Positions 11,195-22,861 of a DNA stretch of 64,000 bases are shown in pieces. The DNA is taken from positions 14,384,001-14,448,000 of the forward strand of contig NC_133296.1 in assembly GCF_005239225.2 (NCBI RefSeq). The letters run 5' to 3'. A program made the translations under genes and the position numbers. A model generated the notes under the pieces. It had not been told where the DNA came from, did no database searches, and was given only the letters and a program-made list of their open reading frames with translations. Numbering within the stretch: the first letter of the stretch is position 1; every line of letters starts with the position of its first letter. The DNA is from Populus alba (taxonomy: Eukaryota; Streptophyta; Magnoliopsida; Malpighiales; Salicaceae).

Positions 11195-14100
11195 ATGTCT
11201 AGTGCCGTTGAGATAAACATAGATGAAAACTCGATTCCGAGAGATCACTTGGAAAATGCTATGATAGATAGTCAGTTACATGAGTGTGTGAAGCAGGACA
11301 ATCCTGAGGCCTTGAAAAGACGTTTTCAGCAACATTTAACAGAGAAGCTAGCGACTCCCTGCGGGAATACACTGCTTCACGTAGCTGTAAGCTATGGAAG
11401 TGACAATATTATAGCTTATCTGGTTAAAGAGTTTCCTTCTCTAATCACCATGCGAAACAGCCAGAACGACACAGTCCTTCATCTTGCTGCCAGAGAAAGA
11501 ACGGCTATTCATACAATTAAATCTCTCGTGGAATTGAATCCGAGCTTGATGAGGATGGCAAATAGAAAGCGAAACACTCCTTTGCACGACGCAGTCATCA
11601 AGTGTAACAAAGAAGTTGCCAAATTCCTAGTTTCCAGAGATCCTGAAGTGGCCTTTTACAGCAACAAGAATGGCAGTTCTCCTTTATATCTGGCTGTTGA
11701 GAATGGCAATAAGAACGGGATACTTGATGATCTCTTGGATTTGGGAGCTTCGATTCCTATAACAAGAGAAGATGGTGATGCCCTACCAAAACGAAAGTCC
11801 CCTGTTCATGCTGCCATCGAGCAACGTAGCATAGGTGATCACAATGTCTATACTCACTAGAAAATGATTTACATACAAACAATTGTTGCTAACCTATCAT
11901 CTTTATATTCATTTGAAACATTTTCTTTTGATTTTCAGATCTATTGGAGAAAATTGCAATAGCAAAGCCAGAGCTATTATGTCTCACTGCCGAAAAGTGG
12001 GGAAATTCACTGCATTATGCATCATCCATATGTTTTCTGGAAGGAGTTCGATTCCTATTGAAGAAGTTTCTCAATGGTGCTTATGAAACAAACAGTGATG
12101 GCAACTATCCTATCCATGTTGCATGCAAAAATGACTCTGTTGATGTAGTAAAGGAATTTCTGAAGATTACCCCATATCCTAAAGAATTCCTCAATAAAAA
12201 GGGGCAGAATATTCTTCATGTAGCGGCTGAAAATGGACAGGGCAATGTGGTAAGGTACATACTCGGAAACGATCAGAAGACCGTAGAACCACTGCTAAAT
12301 GAGATGGATGAGGATGGGAATACACCTTTGCATTTGGCAGCACGACATGGTCAATCCATGGCTGCATTTGTTCTTGTGCATGATAAACGCGTTGAAAATT
12401 CAATTGTTAACAACGAAAATTGTACACCATATGATGTTGCGAAACAGCAATCTAAAATGGCTGTAGACCAATATGAAAAAACAGATGAAATGGTATGCTA
12501 TTTGATCATCATTTATCGAGGCTACAAAAGTACATATTCTAAGAGTATTATTTATTTAATATTTTGGTTTCTGGGCTTCCTCTTTGTTGCCAGCTTGCAA
12601 AGGAACGACAGCAGGTGGATTCAAAGAACAGTATTCCTGCGGACGAGATCCAGGTATGAGAATTCTGTTGAAAAACAATGTTCTTACATTTTAAGTAGAC
12701 AAGGATTCCATTTCACTAAAGGATATCATATTTTACATAATAAAGGATGATGTCATGAAAAAATGGAAACAGTATATAACTTAACACTCTTAAAAGCTGA
12801 CTGAAATTCAGGACTAAAGATATAATATAAAATCGTATCCTTAAACCTCAATTAGCTGTTCAAGCTATTGAGGTGAGTGGTTCTTTGATAGACTCAATCA
12901 TCCTTTGTCAGAAGAGCTCATGTCATGTAATTTGTACAATTATCTGCTCTGCGTTGCTTCATGATTTCTGTCTTCATTCCTCAGATCGAAGTTAATTCAG
13001 AAGATGTGAAGGATGGAAAGAAGAATTCTACAACAGAAAAGTCCACCGCTTCGACTGGTTCTCAAGGAAAGGTACAAGTTTACATTGACTACACAAAATC
13101 GAGGTTAATTATCTCTTCTAAGCTCACAGAACTACTTTCCAAACATGGGCTGATCATCAGTTTCAGTGGCTTATATTGTTGGCTAGCCATAGCACAAAAG
13201 GAAAGAAGGGAAGAAAGAAAAAAGAGGTAGCTCTATTCATTAACTTCAAAATATGTTTTTTTACAGGACAAAGCAGTTGATTCAAAGGACTACAAGCTGC
13301 TTGATTATTATGGAACGGTAATATTACACATCTTCTTTCCTATATTTTTTCTAGTCATCCCTATTCTTTTGAACATCTACTTGAAGGCCGATTAATTTAG
13401 ATTCTACACAGTTATTTTCAAAATTCAGAAATCATTCCAGAATCGTGCTTGTTCTTCAAAAAAAAAAAAAAAGGGATTTCAAGGCAAAAGCTTTTGCATG
13501 CGATTGAGGAAGTTCCATAAACTCATTATTACGAAGTTTGTTTCCCCTTGCTATGCAGATGACAACATTATCAATCTTATACTTCCATGCCCGCCCTAAG
13601 AAATCCCTATATGAGCGTTTCACTAGTACTCAAGGCAAGCCGCCAAGGAAACAGGAAACAAAGAGCAGGATAGAGAATCTTCTTGTTGTAGCAGTGCTTG
13701 TTGCTGGTGTAACCTTCGCGGGTGCTATACAGATGCCACAACTAAGGGATAAAAATAACTCGAGCACTACTACTGCCTCCCGGAACAACACTGCCTTGGA
13801 CAGTCCTACTGGTTCATCTCTTTTGGACGGTTATTTATGTCTTGATGTGTGGGCTTTAAATACCTCTGTGGTGGCAGCTATAATCCTTCTTTGGACAAAC
13901 TTGAACGATGTCAAGTTCGCACCATTTGCAGTTTGGTTTTCATCATTAATGGTGGGTGGGTCTATTTACATGATGTGCTTGTCATTCTTTTTTGCCGTGA
14001 GCATAGCATTAGGTGGATCCAATTATGGGGTGTTCGCAATCATCCTTATCGTGGTGGGGATCGCGTTTTTCGTTGCTCAAACATTGCTTTATATTCAATG

Positions 14101-14260
14101 GATTCTTCCACCATCCGTCAACCAAATTATTGAAGGAAAGCTCTCGCATTATGTCTACTACATCTCGTTTTTCATGCTTGTCTACAATTGGAGGTGCCTG
14201 ACGTCGTATAGTCTTCCTCGTGTTCATAAACTTCGTGATCTCTGGACAAAGCCCAAGTAA
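11195..14260 (+). CDS. Ankyrin-repeat PGG-domain membrane protein, gene 2 (6 exons)
   Basis: Exons 11195-11834, 11939-12492, 12594-12653, 12985-13071, 13267-13317 and 13559-14260 splice in frame (GT-AG) to 697 residues. The ATG at 11195 (MSSAVEIN) is preferred over the in-frame ATG at 11150 because the paralogues all start at this point. Ankyrin repeats with cores such as GNTLLHVAV, RNTPLHDAV, GNYPIHVAC and GNTPLHLAA occupy about residues 58-365. A charged linker includes a 29-codon exon (IEVNSEDVKDGKK...) missing from gene 1. The last exon gives the PGG-type membrane domain (RIENLLVVAVLVAGVTFAGA, then four hydrophobic segments). The family role is membrane-bound signalling in defence or stress; the specific function is unknown. 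Introns 1 and 2 have the same position and phase as in gene 1. No inactivating change seen. Confidence 0.88.
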
Positions 14261-14599
14261 CTATCCAGGTTGATCTTCATCAACAGATGTCATGATTTTG
14301 TGTGATCGCCTTTTTTTAGAAGGTTAGGGGTGAAAAAGCATCTTGGAATATTGTGTGTCTAGATGTTGTAATAATAATTTGAACTTGTAGTATCTTTTAA
14401 GTAGTTTCCAGTTGAAATAATGAATTGAAGGTGTGTTCTATCAATATATTATCAGAAATGAATAAATTTTAAGAGAAAATTGTCAATAAGTTGAGCTAAA
14501 GCAAATTTAAAATGACTCCATCAAAGCAAATTTAATTAATTTATTTATCAATGATAGGCTATATAAGTTCTTATATTAAAAGAAAAAAAATAAAAAACA
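14261..14599. other. 3' UTR and flank of gene 2
   Basis: Starts with the shared 'ctatccaggttgatcttcat' and continues through 'gaataaattttaagag' (near 14459). It matches the 3' flank at 49111-49440 base for base over long stretches, which shows that the two loci are duplicates. Confidence 0.7.
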
Positions 14600-14830
14600 A
14601 ATAGTCAAAATGTAATGTTTTTAATGGAATTATATATTAACTTATTAGTTAACCAACCTTAATAATAATTAAACATATTAATATTTTCTTTATATATATA
14701 TCTCAAAATAAGGGTGAAGAATCAACCCAAAACTTGAATCGAAAAAATAATAGAAAATAACTTAGTAAAAACATCTACAAGTTAATCATGAAAAGAGATA
14801 AAAAGAATCTAAATTTCTAATATAATTAAA
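14600..14830 (-). mobile_element. Copia 3'-end fragment shared with the 49.4-kb locus
   Basis: The sequence 'aatggaattatatattaac', 'ttattagttaaccaacctta', 'agggtgaagaatcaac' and 'aacttagtaaaaacatctacaagtt' aligns with 49490-49690. There it is the LTR, polypurine tract and RNase H end of a minus-strand Copia element. Here the element stops after about 230 bp. It sits at the same distance from the ankyrin gene in both places. Confidence 0.8.
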
Positions 14831-15094
14831 AAATTAATATTTTATTTTGAATGCAGTATTGTCGAAGTAATAAATAAGCTAACAAAACCGGAAATAATTG
14901 AACCAGAAAGAGTTAATTATATAAAATTATATACAATAAAATTTTGAAGATGACTTTGAAATGATAGGCATAACACAAAATGAAGCCACCAGGTTTAATT
15001 ATTTTGATTGACCTTCAAGTGGCTGATAATACAACGCTTGTCCTGCAATGATCTTGTGTGTGCGTAGATTAAAAAAGTATGTGCTGCAAGTAAA
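14831..15094. other. Spacer between Copia fragment and Helitron candidate
   Basis: AT-rich, nothing recognised. Confidence 0.5.
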
Positions 15095-16544
15095 ATTAAG
15101 TAATATACTAAAAGGCCTGGGAAACTACTTCGCTTCCCCATGCCTTTCACTTATTTAAGCTGTTTTATTTTTTAATTTTTATTTTGTAATTTTTTTTGTG
15201 GTATTTTTTTTTTTGGTTTTTTTTCTGTAACAATTTTTTTTTCTTTTGCTTTTGCTTTTTTTTTTAAATTTTTTTTTTCACTATAGCAGCTTTTTTTTTG
15301 TTATTTTTTTACATGTTTTTTTTTAATGCGTGAGTTTTTCATTGTAGCAGCTTTGTTTTTTTTTTTTTCCTCGCTTTTGTTTCTTCTATTTTTTACATAT
15401 AATATATCACTGTGCACACAGTGAAACACTTAACTTTTTTTTTTTCTTTTTTCTTTTTCATTTTGCCCATTGTTTTTTTTTTTTTTTGCTTTTTTCTTTG
15501 TGTTTTTTTTTCTTTTAATGAATTTTTTTTGTTTAATTTAGTTTGTTAATGTGAAAAAAAAATTAATTTAGTTATCATACTTTCATTACATGGATCTCGG
15601 TTTTTTTTTATATATTAAGTTGGTTGAGAACTTAAGTTTGTAGCTTTTTTAAAAAAGAAAAAAAAAACACTATGGATTACTACAGTGTTTTCCTTACATG
15701 ATTTTTGTTGGCTCCAGTGTTTCCCCCACATGTTTATTTTTTAAATTATCTTTGTTAAATTTATTTTTTTAATATTTAATTAGTTGAGAATTGAGCTTTA
15801 GCTTTAGCTTTCCCCATGTTTTTTCATTATAATTATTATTATATTGTATTATATTATATGATTGTTTTTTTCTTTTGTTTTTTTCTTTTTAATTTTTTTT
15901 CAATGAATTGTTTTTTGTTTGATTTAGTTTGTTAACAAATCCCGAGTTTGATGGGTTAACCTGATTTGACGAGTTATTTTTTTTTATTTAGTTTAGTTTG
16001 TTAAAGTTAATTTTCTTTCTATTTAATTATCAGAATTTCATGACACGTATCTTGGGTTTGACGGGTTAACTTGGTTTGATGGGTTAATCCGGTTAATTCT
16101 AGGTAAACCCGTCATTTTTTTTTCTATTTAGTTATCAAACTTTCATGACGTTAATCCCAGGTTTTACGGGATAACCTGGTTTAAAGGATTAACCCAATTA
16201 ATTTAATTAATTTAATTTCTTTTTCTTTTTCTTCATTAGTTTTTTCCTTCTGTTGATTTTTTTCTTTATTTTTTAATTATCACATTTTTATGACACGACC
16301 TTATAGCCAGACCCACATCCAATATTCTTGGGTCCGATGTTACAGTCAGGCTCACTTAAACTTGGGTCATGCAAGTTTAATTTTATTATTAATGTTATAA
16401 ATATTACTCTTACGTCAGACGTTGCAGCCAAACCCAAGATTCTTGGGTATAACTTTGCAGAAAAACCCAAGATTTTTAAATTTTTATTTTTTTTAATATT
16501 AAAAAAAAAAATGACCCGCGGCATCGCGCGGGTATCAAAGCTAG
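15095..16544 (+). mobile_element. Non-autonomous Helitron candidate
   Basis: The right end has the classic Helitron 3' signature: a perfect 7-bp stem acccgcg/cgcgggt (16514-16520 with 16527-16533, 6-nt loop), seven spacer bases, then CTAG (16541-16544) followed by T, the expected insertion site base. The body is T-rich and non-coding, with a degenerate phrase 'gggtttgacgggttaac' repeated near 15944, 16051 and 16152. The left end near 15095-15110 ('atactaaaaggcctggg') resembles Helitron starts but lacks the usual initial TC, so that boundary is uncertain. No Rep/helicase gene is present, so it would depend on other copies for movement. Confidence 0.6.
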
Positions 16545-16612
16545 TAGTATATAGAGTGTGTGGCATGTAGTTTTATTTGTTGAAAAAAAAGGAGAGAAAA
16601 TTAAAAAGAGAA

Positions 16613-16620
<8 letters not shown>

Positions 16621-16660
<40 letters not shown>
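16621..16660. repeat. (AG)n microsatellite
   Basis: About twenty uninterrupted AG dinucleotides just downstream of the Helitron candidate. Confidence 0.97.
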
Positions 16661-16663
<3 letters not shown>

Positions 16664-17563
16664 TTGGCTGGTTGCTAGGCGAGTTGGCCAACCAATCGGC
16701 CTTGCTATCCAATGGGCGACCAACAAGGTTGTCTGGGCAAGGCGTAGAACATTCCAAAGCTTTTTTTTTTTTAAAAAAAAAAATTAGTTTATTATTTTTT
16801 TTTACCATCAGTTCCATACTTTTACTACTAAATTAAATTCATACTAGGTATGTAATTAACTAAAAAGAAAATGTTCATGCTGTGTAAAGCCAAGACTTAG
16901 CTAGATTCATCTTATTCAATAAACATCTTAAGCTATTACAATACTTTAAATCGACACTCCAAATCAATAGTTGAAAATTCGTTTATATATACATATATAA
17001 TGCAGTCCAACGCACACGAGATCTCCCATTAAAATAATAAAAATTATTAAACTGTATTCTTGGATTTTAACATGAGAGTTTGAAACTTTTGAATCAATTG
17101 GTTAAATCACCGGAAGATATAAGATGTGGACTCTCATGCCATCGTGCATCATCATGTTCATTAAACCATGGATTCTCCCACCTGCACAGTGTATATGAGT
17201 TATATATTCAAGTTAAGAATTTCCCTAACAACAATCATCTTTTTTGAGTTATAAATTTAAGCTAAGAATTTTCCTAGGGACACTCATCTTTTTTGAGTTA
17301 GGGGACATATTTTCCCCTTTTACTTTTCAAGATGCTGCTTTAACCATAGCCAAGACTGCTCTCTCTATCTTGCTATGTCCTGGATTCCAGAACAAATGTG
17401 TGAAGTATTTGAGTATTCAAAGTATATATCCTTGCAAATAAAAAAAGAAGTAAGATTCACAGTATTTCAGATTCCATTATAATGCTGTCTGGTCTATTTA
17501 AATTAGAAGTCCAGCTGTCTGATATGTATAGCTGATTCAGGTAAAATAACATTTTCTTTCGCT

Positions 17564-17779
17564 ATGTCTAGCGTAGCAATAAACATAGTTGAAAACTCGA
17601 TTCCGAGAGATGACATGGCAAATAAAAAGATAGATAGTAAGTTATATGAGTACGTGAAGCAGGACAATATTGAGGAATTTAAAAGCCGTGTCCAGCAACA
17701 TTTAGCGGAGAAGCTAGTGACTCCCTGTGGGAATTCATTACTTCATGTAGCTGTAAGCTATGGAAGTGACAATATTAAA
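17564..17779 (+). pseudogene. Truncated first exon of an ankyrin-PGG gene
   Basis: The frame starts MSSVAINIVENSIPRD and matches gene 3 exon 1 for about 72 residues, through GNSLLHVAVSYGSDNI. It then runs into the poly-T at the junction of the tandem duplication (17783-17799) and loses homology. No further exons belong to it; the next family exon is the complete first exon of gene 3. The upstream promoter-like block is intact, so it could be transcribed, but the product would be a stub with less than two ankyrin repeats. Confidence 0.85.
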
Positions 17780-18135
17780 TTAGTTTTTTTTTTTTTTTTT
17801 ATCATCAGTTCCATACTTTTACTACAAAATTAAATTCATATTTGGTATGTAACTAAAAAGAAAATGTTCATGCTGGGTAAAGCCAAGACTTGTAGATTCA
17901 TCTTATTCAATAAACATCTTAAGCTATTACAATACTTTAAATCGACTCTCCAAATAAATAGTTGAAAATTCGTTTATATATACATATATAATGCAGTCCA
18001 ACGCACACAAGATCTCCCATTAAAATAATAAAAATTACTGTATTCTTGGATTTTAACATGAGAGTTTGAAACTTTTGAATTAATTGGTTAATTAAATCAC
18101 CGGAAGGTATAAGATGTGGAATCTCATGCCATTGT

Positions 18136-18180
18136 GCATCATCTACAGGCTATGTGAAAGGAGTTCAAATATTCCTAAAT
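18136..18180 (+). other. Ectopic copy of an exon-2 snippet in the gene 3 upstream region
   Basis: 'gcatcatctacaggctatgt' (18136) and the following 'aaaggagttcaa' match gene 3 exon 2 at 19413-19445 ('gcatcatctacaggctatgt', 'ggaaggagttcaa'). In unit 1 of the tandem duplication the same place reads 'gcatcatcatgttcatt'. The snippet therefore starts at a shared GCATCAT and replaces about 45 bp of upstream sequence, as expected from a template switch. Confidence 0.8.
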
Positions 18181-18584
18181 GAGTTATATATTCAAGTTAA
18201 GAATTTCCTTTGCGTTATATATTCAAGTTAAGAATTTTCCTAACAACAATCATCTTTTTTGAGTTACAAATTTAAGCTAAGAATTTCCCTAGGAACACTA
18301 ATCTTTTTTGAGTTAGGGGACATATTTTCCCCTTTTCCTTTTCAAGATGCTGCTTTAACCATAGCCAAGACTGCTCTCTCTCTCTTGCTATGTCCTGGAT
18401 TCCAGAACAAATGCGTGAAGTATTTGAGTAATCAAAGTATATATATATATCCTTGCAAATAAAAAAAAGAGTAAGATTCACATTATTTCAGATTCCATTG
18501 ACATGCAGTCTGGTCTATTTAAATTAGAAGTCCTGCCGTCTGATATGTATAGCTGATTCAGGTCAAATAATATTTTCTTTCGCT

Positions 18585-21500
18585 ATGTCTTGCGTAGCAA
18601 TAGACATAGTTGGAAACTCGATTCCGAGAGATCACATGGCAAATAAAAAGATAGATAGTAAGTTATATGAGTGTGTGAAGCAGGACAATATTGAGGAATT
18701 TAAAAGCCGTGTCCAGCAACATTTAGCGGAGAAGCTAGTGACTCCCTGTGGGAATTCGCTACTTCATGTAGCCATAAGGTATAAAAGTAAAAATATTACT
18801 GCTTACCTGGCTAAAGAGATCCCTTCTCTAATCACCAGCCGAAACGACCAGCAAGACACAATCCTTCATGTTGCTGCCAAAGAGGGAAGTGTTAGTCATA
18901 CAATTCGAAACCTTGTCAATTCGAATGCTTTCTTGCTGAGGATGACAAATAGAAAAGGAAACACTCCTTTGCATGTTGCAGTGATCAATGGTAAGAAAGA
19001 ATTTGCCGAGTTTCTCATTTCCAGAGATCCAGAAGTGGCCTATTACAGAAACGAGACTGGCAGGTCTCCTTTATATCTGGCTGTTGAAAATCGCAATATG
19101 AACATTCTTGATGATCTCTTGAATACGGAAGCTTCGATCCCTACAGAAAGAGAAGATGGAGATTCACTTGGCATGCTACCACAAGGAAAGTCCCCTGTTC
19201 ACGCTGCCGTCGAGAACCGTATCATAGGTGATCACAATGTCTCCTCTCATCACAAAAGTGATATACATACAAACCAATCCTGCAAACCTATCATCTTTAA
19301 ATTCATTCAAAACAATTTATTTTTATTTTCAGGTATATTGCAGAAAATCGAAGCAGCAAAGCCAGAGTTATTACGTCTCCATGAAAAAGAGTTAGGAAAT
19401 CCTCTCCATTATGCATCATCTACAGGCTATGTGGAAGGAGTTCAATTCCTATTACAAAAGTATCGTGCCGGTGCAGATGAAACTGACCAAGAGGGAAACT
19501 ATCCTATTCATCTTGCATGCAAGGGAGGCTCGGTTGCTTTGTTAAAGGAATTCCTGAAAGTTATTCCCTATCCAGAGGAATTCATAAATAAAAAAGAGCA
19601 GAACATTCTTCATGTAGCGGCCCAGAATGGACATGGCTCTTTGATTATGTACATACTCGAACAGGATCAGAAGATAGTAGAAACACTGCTAAATGCGATG
19701 GATGAGGATGGAAATACACCTTTGCATTTGGCAACACAGCACGGCCGACCCACATCTGTATTTCTTCTTGTGCGTGACAAACGCGTTTATCGTCATCCTG
19801 CTAACAATGACGATTTGACACCGTATGGACTTGGTAGAAAACAATCCAAAATAGCGGTAGAGCGATATGAAGGAACAGATGAAACGGTATGAAGAGCTAC
19901 AAGAGAACAATTTTTAGTATTATAATTGCGTTAATAATTTGGTAACTATGCTTCCTCTTTGTTTCCAGTTTGCCAAGGAGCGACAGCACTCTGATTCAAA
20001 TAACAGGGTGGAAGGGACCGAGGTATAAGAGATCTGTTGATACTTGCTGTGCTTGCATTTTAAATATTTTGATTAAAGATATACATTCCATATACAGAAA
20101 CGATATGAAAAGATTTGAAAATAATGGAATATGCTATGATGTTATGGGAATCAAGATATATGTGGCCCTGTGAAACCTGCAGCAGTAAAGATGAATAATG
20201 CAAAAAAATAAAAACAAGAAAAAACATGCTTCGTAATTTATCTACATCTCTAAAAATTAGAAGTTATATTTGCATTATTTATCAAATTAAAGTTATATAA
20301 TATATATTTATGATAAACCCTACCTATAAAAGAGTTATATTTCACTATTAGGTGGCAAAGCCACATAGGAGCAAAAGAGGTCACTTGGCCCTTAATCTTT
20401 TTTTTTTTTTTATCAAAATATTTTTTTTATATTAAAATATTAATATAATAACTATACAGGGTTAATTTTCTTTATTAGCTACTAATTGATCCAAGTTCTT
20501 CTTCTTCTTTTTTCATTATTGTCTTTGTTTCTCTTTTTTCTATAAAATTTATCTTCCGCTCTTAAGCTATTAATTAGTTAACCAAGTAACCTCTTATACT
20601 TTATGTTTTAGGAAAGTTTCCTTTATCTTTTCTATTTATTTTCATCATCTAATTTTAGTTTTATTTCTTTATAATTAGTTATTGAAAATATTAGGATTTA
20701 TATAATTTATGGGTTTGTTCATTTAATATGTGTATAGGTAATATTATATGCTAATAAATATGAATTGAAATGAGTTTTGATGAATTGATAAGTATTTTAC
20801 TATAAATTTCATATGAAAAATGATGGTGATGAATTTACTAGTGATTAAAAATGAAATACATAACAGCTCAAAAAATTAGGGATATAATAGATAAATTAAA
20901 AGAAAAACATTTAATAATTAAGTTTAATCCACTTGTACAAAATAACAAATTAGCAAGAGCAACATCAATTTGTGACAATCCTTTTAAGCTATAATTTTAG
21001 ATACTATGTACCATATATTAGCATAGAATTGTTGTCAAGAACTTCCATAATCCTTGAAAGATTTAGAAATAGATAAATAAAAGTTTATTGTATATATTGA
21101 GAAAGATATTTTTAATAAAATTAAAAATAAAATCATTATAAAGTAGTTTTAAAATATAAAACCTCGAAGAGAACAATTATAATATAAGTTTTTTTAATTT
21201 TAGAATTATTTTTAAATTAATTTTGCTTGACTTGAATTGGTACATGTATCTTAAATTAATTTTTCTATATATCAAATTTCTATATAGCATATAATATTAA
21301 ATATTTATTATTAATTTGTCATCACATTTAAAAAATCACTATCCAATCAGTAGGATTCGCTCAGCTACGCTCTACCAGCTGCATGCTTTATCTATATACT
21401 TGCTCCACTCAATATAAGCCACACACTCTAAAAAAACCTTTCAACCGATTGAACCTGCTTATAATATCAATTGAGAGAAAGGGAGAATATGTTGAGGGGT

Positions 21501-22861
21501 GGCTCGACCGGATAAGCGAGGTTATCGTATTAAAATGTTCTACTGTAGAAAAAGCCTACAGGTCTTGACATAAGAAAATTGGCGAGCCTAAAAAAGTTCG
21601 CCAGCTTTATTATTTAATATAGCTTTAAGAATATTTTAGCTGTTCACAAGTTTGAGTGGCTTATATTATTGCCATAATAAATAAATAAATAAAGAGTAAC
21701 ACATGTTAACGTTTTTCTTGAGACAGGACAAACCGGCTGATCAAAACAAGCAAGACACGAAAAAGGCATCACTAAAAGATGACAAACTGCCAGATATTCG
21801 TGGAGCGGTATTACTTCTTTTCTTCTTTCTTCTTTTGTTCTTTTTATCTTTTATCATTTTAGTTTTGGTTTTTTGGTTTCTAGAAGAGCTTAAGACAAGA
21901 TAGAATATAAGAAAGAAAAAACACATTAAAATGCAAAGACAATACCTTCGCTAAAAGCGGTGTTGATCAACTAGATGCATGTTTTTGAACTAGTTCTACG
22001 CCGATTAGTTTAACTTGTATATTATAATATTCAAAATTCCGAAACCATTCCAGAATCTTGCTATCTTGTTACGAAAAAGGAATTTCAAGGGATGCAACGC
22101 TTTTTAATGATCTTCAAAGGCAATAGGGAAAATTCCAAAAACACATTAAAACCATCAAGTCTTTTTCCCTTGATGTGCAGATGATGACATTATCGATCCT
22201 ATACTTCCATGCTTTCCCTTGGAAAAAATCCTTCCGTGACCATTTCACTGCTGGTACTGATGTGATGGGACCCATGCAACAAACGAAAGAGGAAACAAAA
22301 ACAAGGATAGAGAATCTTCTTGTGGTAGCAGTGCTTGTTGCTGGTGTGACCTTTGCGGGTGCTATTCAATTGCCACAATTAAGGGGTAACTTTAACTCAA
22401 GTGAACATCATCATGAATTTACTGCCTCCCATAAGATCACTGACCTTTACAGTCCTACTGGTTATGAGGGGGCTCTGTATGCTTATTTATTTTGCGATGT
22501 TTGGGCTTTATCTCTCTCTCTGGTGGCATCTCTAATCCTTCTTAGGGCAAACTTTACTGATGCCAATTTTGAAATCATTGCGGTTGGATTTTCAGTCATC
22601 ATGGTTGGTTTGGCTATTCTCATGATGTTCGTGGCATTCATTTATGCTGTGACTATAGCATTACTAGGATCCCATGATGCGTGGTTAAAAACCACCATTT
22701 CAGGGCTGGCCTTTACGGGTTTCTATGCTCTGTTTTTCATTGTGATTCTTCCGTTGGGAGTCATCCCGCCAAATTTTCAAGAAATGCTCTTGCATCGTTT
22801 CTACTACATATATTTTTTGTTTGTTTTCTACACTCCCAAGAGAGCACAAAAAACTATCTAG
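18585..22861 (+). CDS. Ankyrin-repeat PGG-domain membrane protein, gene 3 (5 exons)
   Basis: Exons 18585-19227, 19333-19886, 19969-20022, 21727-21807 and 22181-22861 join in frame to 670 residues. Start MSCVAIDIVG matches the paralogues. Ankyrin cores include GNSLLHVAI, QDTILHVAA, GNTPLHVAV, GRSPLYLAV, GNYPIHLAC, QNILHVAA and GNTPLHLAT. The last exon (residues 445-670) has RIENLLVVAVLVAGVTFAGA and further hydrophobic segments, but is clearly more diverged than in genes 1 and 2 and ends PKRAQKTI. Intron 1 (19228-19332) is 105 nt without a stop, so the frame also runs straight through it. Intron 3 (20023-21726) is 1.7 kb, AT-rich, without a recognisable element. An AATAAA lies at 22931-22936. 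Role inferred from the ACD6/ITN1 family: membrane signalling in defence or stress. Confidence 0.86.

Larger units (their letters stand above)
16779..18790. repeat. Tandem duplication, unit about 1 kb, upstream of gene 3
   Basis: Unit 1 (about 16779-17776) and unit 2 (about 17777-18790) run in parallel: 'catcagttccatacttttac' at 16805/17802, 'taaagccaagact' at 16886/17878, 'aacgcacac' at 17009/18000, 'gatgctgctttaaccatag' at 17331/18345, and the ankyrin start codon at 17564/18585. Both begin at a similar 'aaattagttt' plus poly-T junction. The duplication places a second promoter and first exon before gene 3. Unit 2 has an extra ~25-45 bp segment near 18140-18220. Confidence 0.9.
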
